NCBI RefSeq assembly: GCF_000473265.1
Contig: NZ_KI421511.1
Span: 3,757,560 to 3,821,559, forward strand
Origin: Amycolatopsis thermoflava N1165
GTDB lineage: Bacteria; Actinomycetota; Actinomycetes; Mycobacteriales; Pseudonocardiaceae
DNA: 64,000 bases
Reading direction: 5' to 3'
A model generated the notes under the pieces. That model was not told the origin of the DNA and ran no database searches. It was given only the letters and a program-made list of their open reading frames with translations. Made by a program: the position numbers and the translations under genes. The first letter of the stretch is position 1; the number at the start of each line of letters is the position of its first letter. Below are positions 58,490 to 64,000 of the stretch, piece by piece.

Positions 58490-59461
58490 ATGACCGCAGT
58501 GCAGCGGGAGATCGAGGCGGCGCCGGGCTCACGGCTCGCCGGCCCGGAAGTCGTCCGGGCCGGCCACCGGAGCTTCGCAGGCGTGCGCACCAGGGTGCTC
58601 GAAGTCGGCCCCAAACCGAAGCGCGGCACCGGAAGACTCGTCCTCCTGCACGGCTACTGCGACAGCGCCGACACCTGGCGCCCGGCGCTGGCCGAACTCG
58701 CCGCGGCCGGGATCCCCGCGGTCGCGGTCGACCTGCCCGGTTTCGGTGAGGCCGATCCCCTGCGCCCCGGCGCGATGCTGGCGCAGCTCGACGCGTTCGT
58801 GGCCGAGGTGGTCCGGTTCTATTCGGACCGCGGCAAGGTCGTGCTGGGCGGCAACTCGCTCGGCGGCACCATGAGCCTGCGTGCCGCGTGCCGCGACGAG
58901 CTGCCGATCGCGGGTGTGGTGTCGATCGCCGCGCCCGGTTTCGTCGACTCCTGGCTGGTCCGGACCGTCGGGAAGTACCCGCTGCCACTGCGGCTGGCCG
59001 CGTCGCTGCCGTTGCCGGTGCCCGGGTTCGTGGTGCGGACCATCGCGGAGTTCGTGGTGCCGCGGCTGCTCTACGCCGACCGCGCCGCCGCCGACGTCGC
59101 CCACGTCGCCCGGTTCACCGGGCTGTTCCCGGACTTCCGCTCGACCACCACTCGTCTGGACCAGGCGCGCCAGCTGGTCGCCGAGCTTGCCGAGGCGTAC
59201 GAGGGGCTGGACGGCATCACCGTCCCGCTGCTGGTCGTCGCGTGCGGCAAGGACCGCCTGGTGACCGCCGCCGCCGGGCGGCGCCTGCACGCGCTGGTGC
59301 CGCACAGCCGGCTGATGCTGCGCGAGGAGTGGGGCCACTGCCCGCAGCTGGACGACCCGGTCGCGATCGCCGACCTGCTGAGCTACTTCCGGGCCGGGGT
59401 GCTGCACAAGAAGCCGCGCCGCCGCTCGGCCACGCTCACGCAGAAGGCCGCCGCGGGCTGA
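58490..59461 (+). CDS. Alpha/beta-fold hydrolase
   Basis: Encodes 323 residues. LVLLHGYCDSADTWRPALAE (oxyanion HGY), nucleophile elbow LGGNSLGGTMSL (Ser of GNSLGG), acid in LLVVACGKDRLV and the catalytic His in EEWGHCPQLDDP make a complete triad. The length and a long lid region (SWLVRTVGKYPLPLRLAASL) suggest an esterase, lipase or epoxide-hydrolase-like enzyme. No signal peptide. Two promoter signals lie upstream, one fit for a leaderless mRNA. Function unknown. Confidence 0.88.
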   Translation: MTAVQREIEAAPGSRLAGPEVVRAGHRSFAGVRTRVLEVGPKPKRGTGRLVLLHGYCDSADTWRPALAELAAAGIPAVAVDLPGFGEADPLRPGAMLAQLDAFVAEVVRFYSDRGKVVLGGNSLGGTMSLRAACRDELPIAGVVSIAAPGFVDSWLVRTVGKYPLPLRLAASLPLPVPGFVVRTIAEFVVPRLLYADRAAADVAHVARFTGLFPDFRSTTTRLDQARQLVAELAEAYEGLDGITVPLLVVACGKDRLVTAAAGRRLHALVPHSRLMLREEWGHCPQLDDPVAIADLLSYFRAGVLHKKPRRRSATLTQKAAAG

Positions 59462-59528
59462 GGCTGTCACATCTCGGCGCGCTGTTCCGTCAAGGAGGCA
59501 GAAACCCCGAACGGAACAGGAGTTCACC

Positions 59529-60002
59529 GTGGACGCTCGTCTGAACATCTTCACCAGCCCCACCGCGGGCAAGTTCGTCAAGCACCTCTTCGGTGCGGGC
59601 AAGGTGCTCGCCGAGTCGACGTTGCCCGCCCGGACACAGGAACTGGTGAAGCTGCGCGCCAGTCAGATCAACGGCTGCGGTTACTGCACGGACATGCACT
59701 TCAAGGACGCCGTGGCAGCGGGCGAGGAGCCGACACGGCTCAACCTGGTCGCGGCGTGGCGGGAAGCCACCGTGTTCACCGAGGCCGAGCGCGCCGCACT
59801 GGAGCTGACGGAGGAGGGCACCCGCCTCGCCGACGCCGCGGGCGGGGTCAGCGACGAGGTGTGGGCCAACGCGGCCAAGCACTACGACGAGGAGCAGCTC
59901 GCCGCGCTGGTCGCCGCGATCGCGCTCATCAACACGTGGAACCGCATCAACGTCATCGTCCGGAACCCCGCGGGCGACTACCAGCCGGGCCAGTTCGGCT
60001 GA
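59529..60002 (+). CDS. AhpD-like carboxymuconolactone decarboxylase-family protein
   Basis: Encodes 157 residues. The redox CxxC motif is in NGCGYCTDMHFKDAVAAGEE, with the catalytic His two residues after Cys as in AhpD alkylhydroperoxidases; EELVKLRASQ and ALINTWNRINVIVRN complete the family pattern. It likely reduces peroxides or handles reactive aldehydes. GTG start follows CAGGAGTTCACC. A perfect hairpin terminator lies 9 nt beyond the stop, so it is monocistronic. Confidence 0.92.
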   Translation: MDARLNIFTSPTAGKFVKHLFGAGKVLAESTLPARTQELVKLRASQINGCGYCTDMHFKDAVAAGEEPTRLNLVAAWREATVFTEAERAALELTEEGTRLADAAGGVSDEVWANAAKHYDEEQLAALVAAIALINTWNRINVIVRNPAGDYQPGQFG

Positions 60003-60010
60003 TCCCCCAC

Positions 60011-60040
60011 CGCCCCGGGACCTTCGTGGGTCCCGGGGCG
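60011..60040 (+). terminator. Hairpin terminator after the AhpD-like gene
   Basis: CGCCCCGGGACC (60011-60022) and GGTCCCGGGGCG (60029-60040) form a perfect 12-bp stem with the loop TTCGTG, starting 8 nt after the stop codon. It ends with CCCTTCCC, a weak pyrimidine tail. Confidence 0.85.
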
Positions 60041-60096
60041 AGCCCTTCCCTAGTAACGTGATCCGGTCATACCCGAACGAGTGATTGGGGAGATCG

Positions 60097-61515
60097 GTGG
60101 CCGTACACGAGCTGTTCCGGCGCAAACCCGTCGAGCAGATCGAGGCCGTGGAAGGCGGCGGGCTCCAGCGGACCCTGGGCCTGTGGCAGCTGACCGCGAT
60201 CGGCGTTGGCGGGATCATCGGCGCGGGCATCTTCTCGCTCGCCGGCGCGGTGGCGAACGAGACCGCCGGACCGGCCGTGCTCATTTCGTTCCTGGTGGCC
60301 GGGATCGCGAGCGCGGCGGCGGCGTTCTCCTACGCCGAGTTCGCCGGGCTGATCCCGCGCGCCGGATCGGCCTACACCTACGGTTACGCGGTCCTCGGCG
60401 AGCTGGTCGGCTGGTTCATCGGCTGGGACCTGCTGCTGGAGTACACCGCGATCGTCGCGGTGGTCGCGATCGGCATCTCCGGCTACTTCAACGACCTGCT
60501 GGGCTTCCTGGACATCCACCTGCCACTGTGGATGTCCGGCGCGCCGGGCACCGAACCGGAGGGCGTCGCGGCGGGTTCGTACAAGGTGAACCTGTTCGCG
60601 GTGCTGCTGTGCCTGCTGATCGCGTTCGTGCTGAACCAGGGCATGCGCTCCGCGGCGCGGTTCGAGACGCTGCTGGTGTACCTCAAGGTCGCGCTCGTGG
60701 TGCTGGTGATCGTGGTCGGCGCGTTCCACGTCAACACCGGCAACTGGTCCGACTTCTTCCCGTTCGGTGTCAGCGGCGCGTTCACCGGCGCGGCGACGGT
60801 GTTCTTCGCGGTGTTCGGCTACGACGCGATGTCCACCGCGGCCGAGGAGTCGCGCGACTCGCAGAAGCACATGCCCAAGGCGATCCTGTACTCGCTCGGG
60901 ATCTCGATGGTGCTGTACGTGCTGGCGTGCCTGGTGCTGACCGGGATGGTGCCCTACACCGACATCGACTCGGAAGCCGCGTTCTCCAGCGCCTTCGAAT
61001 CGGTCGGGTTGCGGTGGCTCGGCGGCGTGATCGCGGTCGGCGCGATCCTCGGCATCCTCACCGTGCTGTTCACGTTCCTGCTGGGCGCGACGCGCGTCGG
61101 GTACGCGATGAGCCGCGACGGGTTGCTGCCCAAGTGGTTCTCCGGCACGCACCCGGTGAAGAAGGTGCCGAGCCGGATGACGTGGATCCTCGGCGTGGCG
61201 GCGGCGGTGATCGCTGGGCTGCTGCCGATCGGGGAGGCCGCGGAGCTGACGAACATCGGGATCCTGCTGGCGTTCGTGGTGGTGTGCGTGGCGGTCGTGG
61301 TGCTGCGGTACCGCCGTCCGGACCTGCCGCGCACGTTCCGCTGCCCGGGGATGCCGGTGGTGCCGGCGATCGGCGTGGCGTTCTCCATCTGGCTGATCAC
61401 GTTCCTGCAGCCGGAGACGTGGCTGCGGTTCGCGATCTGGTTCGTCATCGGGCTGGTGGTGTACTTCGGCTACAGCAGGCGGCATTCGAAGCTGGCGGAT
61501 CACCACCAGAAGTAG
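60097..61515 (+). CDS. APC-family amino acid permease
   Basis: Encodes 472 residues with about 12 membrane helices. LGLWQLTAIGVGGIIGAGIF is the APC helix-1 signature, and AFSYAEFAGLIPRAGSAYTY follows in helix 2-3. The closest-looking branch is the cationic amino acid transporters (YhdG/CAT type). The GTG at 60097 follows GGGGAGATCG; upstream TAACGT (60055-60060) may be its -10. The 3' end overlaps the convergent glycine-rich gene by 16 nt. Substrate unknown. Confidence 0.9.
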   Translation: MAVHELFRRKPVEQIEAVEGGGLQRTLGLWQLTAIGVGGIIGAGIFSLAGAVANETAGPAVLISFLVAGIASAAAAFSYAEFAGLIPRAGSAYTYGYAVLGELVGWFIGWDLLLEYTAIVAVVAIGISGYFNDLLGFLDIHLPLWMSGAPGTEPEGVAAGSYKVNLFAVLLCLLIAFVLNQGMRSAARFETLLVYLKVALVVLVIVVGAFHVNTGNWSDFFPFGVSGAFTGAATVFFAVFGYDAMSTAAEESRDSQKHMPKAILYSLGISMVLYVLACLVLTGMVPYTDIDSEAAFSSAFESVGLRWLGGVIAVGAILGILTVLFTFLLGATRVGYAMSRDGLLPKWFSGTHPVKKVPSRMTWILGVAAAVIAGLLPIGEAAELTNIGILLAFVVVCVAVVVLRYRRPDLPRTFRCPGMPVVPAIGVAFSIWLITFLQPETWLRFAIWFVIGLVVYFGYSRRHSKLADHHQK

Positions 61516-62072
61516 ACGTACCCGGGCGCGCCGGGCATCCCGGCCGCGCCGCCGGCGCCGATCCCGCCCGGCGGCGCGCTCGGGATCACGCCCGCCTCGC
61601 CGGGCCGGTCGGCGGTGCCGTCGCTGCCGGGCGCGGCGAGGCCGGGCGAGGTGCCGCAGTCGGCGGCGCCGCCCCGGCCCGGCGCGTCGGCTGACCCGGC
61701 CGCGCCCCCGTGCGCCACGACGAGCGCCGGGCTTCCCGCGACACCCACGGTGGAGTCGCTGCCCGGCGCCCCGGCCTGCCCGCCCGCGCCGACGGTGACG
61801 GTGTACTCGGCGGCCGGGGTGACCGCGACGGAACACCACGCCGCTCCCCCACCGCCGCCGGGGTTCGCCTCGCCACCCCCGCCACCGGCGCCCCACACGG
61901 CGACGAACACCGAGGTGATCCCCTCGGGCGCGGTGAACGTGCCGTCAACGGTGAAGGCCAGCTCGCCGTGGGCGGGTTCGGCCCCGGCCACCGGCGCGGC
62001 AGCCGTGATCAGGACAGCCGCCACGGCGGCGGCTTTTCCGAACGCCATGGACGAAAGGGTGCGCCGCCGCAC
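61500..62072 (-). CDS. Secreted glycine-rich protein
   Basis: Encodes about 190 residues. A Sec signal peptide (hydrophobic AAAVAAVLITAAAPVAGA, cleaved near AGA-EPA) precedes a beta-rich N-terminal half (VDGTFTAPEGITSVFVAVWG) and then long Gly/Ala/Pro-rich stretches (AGGGGGEANPGGGGG). This pattern is shared with actinobacterial surface or phage-tail-like glycine-rich proteins; exact family not identified. The start is taken as GTG 62072, with GTG 62084 and ATG 62048 as alternatives. Confidence 0.7.
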   Translation of the reverse strand: MRRRTLSSMAFGKAAAVAAVLITAAAPVAGAEPAHGELAFTVDGTFTAPEGITSVFVAVWGAGGGGGEANPGGGGGAAWCSVAVTPAAEYTVTVGAGGQAGAPGSDSTVGVAGSPALVVAHGGAAGSADAPGRGGAADCGTSPGLAAPGSDGTADRPGEAGVIPSAPPGGIGAGGAAGMPGAPGYVYFWW

Positions 62073-62089
62073 GCGGCCGCGCACCTCTT

Positions 62090-62941
62090 TCAGCCGAAGG
62101 AGTGATCCGGCGCGGGTGCCGGCAGGGCGGCGGAGGCGAGGAGCGCGAGCTTGTCGGCGTCGTCGCTGCCCGCGTCGGCGTGGTACACGACCAGCATCAT
62201 CCCTTCGGTGCTGCTGGTGGTGATCACGAGCTTTTCCCGGTGCAGCACCAGCCGCCCGACCTGGGGGTGGTCGAACCGCACCCGCGCGCCCTGCCGCGGC
62301 TGCACGTCGTGGCGGGCCCAGAGCCGCCGGAACCGGGGGCTGGCGAGGGACAGCTCGCCGACGAGCTCGACGAAGCGGGGGTTGTCGATGTCGGTGCCCA
62401 CCGACTGGCGGAAGCCCGCGATCAGCTCCTCGGTGGCGGTCTCCCAGTCGGGGAAGAGCGCCCGCTCTCCGGCATCCAGGAACACGTCCCGCAGCCGGTT
62501 GCCGCCCGGCGCCAGGCGTGGGGACAACGCCGTGGCCAGCGGGTTGGCGGCGAGGACGTCGAAGTAGCGCCCCTCGACGAACGCGGGCAGCGGGAGCGTC
62601 CCGATGAGTTTGACGGTGCCGGCGGGCACCGTCTCCCTGGGCGGCCGCCGCCTGCGCCGGGGCTTCTCGGCGGCGAGCCCGACCAGGTAGGCGGTCATTT
62701 CCTCGTCGAGCTGGAGCGCACGGGCGATCGACTCGAGGACCTGGACCGACGGCCTGCGGTCGCGGCCCTGTTCGAGGCGCAGGTAGTAGTCGGCGCTGAT
62801 GCCGGCGAGCATCGCGACCTCTTCGCGGCGCAGGCCGGGAACCCGCCGCACGCCGTGGACGGGGATCCCGGCCTGTTCGGGGGTGACGAGTTCGCGGCGG
62901 GCGCGCAGGAAGTCGCCAAGCAGGTTCGGTTCGTCGGCCAC
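62090..62941 (-). CDS. XRE-family regulator with MmyB-like ligand domain
   Basis: Encodes 283 residues. The helix-turn-helix (LGDFLRARRELVTPEQAGIP, GLRREEVAMLAGISADYYLR, LEQGRDRRPSVQVLESIARA) is followed by an MmyB-like ligand-binding domain (AFVEGRYFDVLAANPLATAL, LFPDWETATEELIAGFR, FDHPQVGRLVLHREKL). These regulators are very common in actinomycetes; the ligand-binding domain probably senses a fatty acid or similar metabolite. GTG 62941 starts the family N-terminus. It follows the glycosyltransferase by 53 nt on the same strand. Confidence 0.93.
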   Translation of the reverse strand: MADEPNLLGDFLRARRELVTPEQAGIPVHGVRRVPGLRREEVAMLAGISADYYLRLEQGRDRRPSVQVLESIARALQLDEEMTAYLVGLAAEKPRRRRRPPRETVPAGTVKLIGTLPLPAFVEGRYFDVLAANPLATALSPRLAPGGNRLRDVFLDAGERALFPDWETATEELIAGFRQSVGTDIDNPRFVELVGELSLASPRFRRLWARHDVQPRQGARVRFDHPQVGRLVLHREKLVITTSSTEGMMLVVYHADAGSDDADKLALLASAALPAPAPDHSFG

Positions 62942-62994
62942 GTTCCCACGGTAATCCGCGGCACGGCCGGCTCGCCTGGTCCTGCCACCCCCAG

Positions 62995-64000
62995 TCAGGC
63001 GGCTTCCGACAGGAGCAGTTTCGCTGCCACCGCCGCGCCGTCGCCGCGGACCTGGCCGGCCACCTCGGTCGCCCTGGCGCGCGTCCCGGGTGCCAGGGCG
63101 GCGGCGATCGCGGCGGACAGGGAGTCGACGGTCGGCGCCGGGCCGTCGTGCGTCGCGCCGATGCCCAGCTCGGTCACGCGCCCGGCCCAGAACGGCTGGT
63201 CTGCGATGCGGGGCACGATGACCTGGGGCGCACCCGCGCGGGCGGCGGTCGTGGTGGTGCCCGCGCCGCCGTGGTGCACGACGGCGGCCACCCGGCGGAA
63301 CAGCGCCTGCTGGTTGACCTCGCCAATGACGAAGCAGTCGCCGCCGTCCGGGGTCAGCCCGGCCCAGCCGCGGGCGAGCAGGACGCGGCGGCCCTGCGCG
63401 CGGACCGCTTCGACAGCCACCCGCGCGGCCTCCCGCGCGACGTGCGGGGACATGCTGCCGAACCCGACGTACACCGGTGGCGCGCCGTCGTCCAGGAACG
63501 CCTCCAGGTCGTGCGGGAGCGGGCGTTCGTCGGGCAGGATCCACGCCCCGGTCTGCACGACGTCGAGTTCCGTCCGGCCCTCCGACGGGCACAGCACCGG
63601 GTCCGCGGCCAGCCAGGGCCGTCCGGTCAGGACGTGGTCGCGGACGTTGGCGACCGGTGGCAGGCCGATCGCCGCGCGGTGGCTGTTGAGCACTTCGCCG
63701 TACAGGTCGTTCACCCGCTGGGCGTCCTGCTCCCACAACGCCCGGTTGTCGGTTTCCTCCCGCGGGGAGGGTTTGCCCGGCCGCCGCCCCGGCGGGAAGT
63801 GCCGCGACGGCAGCCCGAGGAGGTGGAAGCAGGCGAGCACGTAGTGGATGCCGAGCTTTTCGGCCACGTCCCGGGCGCCGGCGGGCATCAGGCCGGTCGC
63901 CACGAGCGCGTCACAATCCTCGGCGGCGGCGGTGAGCGTTTCGAACCGCGCGGTGACCAGCTCGCGGGCGAGCCGGAAGGCGTCCTCCACCGTCGGCGGC
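62995..64000 (-). CDS. GT1-family glycosyltransferase (5'-truncated by the window edge)
   Basis: 335 codons remain; the first ~70-80 residues lie outside. The donor-binding C-terminal domain is plain: VYVGFGSMSPHVAREAARVA, VVHHGGAGTTTTAARAGAPQ and IVPRIADQPFWAGRVTELGI, the signature of the macrolide/glycopeptide-type glycosyltransferases (UGT fold) that use nucleotide sugars. The visible N-terminal part has VATGLMPAGARDVAEKLGIH. It may glycosylate a natural product or inactivate a macrolide. The neighbouring regulator may control it. The start cannot be seen. Confidence 0.9.
   Translation of the reverse strand, partial: PPTVEDAFRLARELVTARFETLTAAAEDCDALVATGLMPAGARDVAEKLGIHYVLACFHLLGLPSRHFPPGRRPGKPSPREETDNRALWEQDAQRVNDLYGEVLNSHRAAIGLPPVANVRDHVLTGRPWLAADPVLCPSEGRTELDVVQTGAWILPDERPLPHDLEAFLDDGAPPVYVGFGSMSPHVAREAARVAVEAVRAQGRRVLLARGWAGLTPDGGDCFVIGEVNQQALFRRVAAVVHHGGAGTTTTAARAGAPQVIVPRIADQPFWAGRVTELGIGATHDGPAPTVDSLSAAIAAALAPGTRARATEVAGQVRGDGAAVAAKLLLSEAA

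Overview
The window comes from a high-GC actinomycete chromosome, most likely Pseudonocardiaceae (Amycolatopsis-like). This rests on strong third-position G/C, frequent GTG/TTG starts, stop/start overlaps of the GTGA and ATGA type, DUF3558 lipoproteins, an SSI-type protease inhibitor, F420-type LLM oxidoreductases and PucR regulators. Genus is inference only.

Layout. (1) 1-5.6 kb, minus strand: core block hrcA-dnaJ-rsmE-HIT-phoH-ybeY-CNNM/hemolysin (heat shock, 16S rRNA modification and maturation). (2) 5.6-6.6 kb: decayed remnants. (3) 6.6-16.4 kb: reductive pyrimidine/hydantoin catabolism: mmsA and an omega-aminotransferase on the minus strand; PucR regulator, SSI-like inhibitor, NCS1 permease, beta-ureidopropionase, dihydropyrimidinase and an LLM oxidoreductase on the plus strand. 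Together these could import a uracil/thymine-type base or hydantoin and carry it to beta-amino acids, semialdehydes and acyl-CoA. (4) 16.5-25.2 kb: esterase, HTH protein, beta-lactamase-fold hydrolase, then a LacI-controlled sugar-type ABC operon without its own ATPase, ending in a FAD oxidoreductase. (5) 25.3-29.5 kb: TetR, a Tat-exported cholesterol-oxidase-like GMC enzyme followed by a striking 313-bp tandem array, and a P450. (6) 29.8-30.0 kb: tRNA-Val and tRNA-Gly. (7) 30.0-38.3 kb, minus strand: form I (Mo-Cu) CO dehydrogenase cluster coxM-S-L, XdhC-YHS, MoxR, VWA, followed by a siderophore-interacting protein behind an iron box. Two more repeat regions lie here, each at the 3' end of a gene. 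(8) 38.4-44.5 kb: LysR, sigma factor with a membrane partner, azoreductase/MarR, small genes and hemW.

(9) 44.6-53.1 kb: assimilatory sulfur operon headed by a 28-codon leader-peptide gene: sulfite reductase, zinc-ribbon protein, cysH, cysD, cysN, sulfonate/taurine-type ABC transporter and sirohydrochlorin chelatase (siroheme for the reductase). (10) 53.1-64 kb: LLM oxidoreductase, DUF3558 pair, enoyl-CoA hydratase, a barstar/RNase Sa-type pair, a frameshifted alcohol dehydrogenase, hydrolase, AhpD-like protein, amino-acid permease, glycine-rich secreted protein, XRE regulator and a glycosyltransferase cut by the window edge.

Two cross-cutting observations stand out. First, three unrelated genes within about 5 kb (GMC oxidase, siderophore-interacting protein, MoxR ATPase) each carry tandem copies of their own 3' ends, with unit sizes 313, about 22-25 and 128 bp. 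Second, many starts sit exactly 6-7 nt behind a TAnnnT hexamer and lack a Shine-Dalgarno sequence, which points to leaderless transcripts. The accessory genes fill the interval between hemW and hrcA, the same place where Mycobacterium tuberculosis carries its mycobactin genes.
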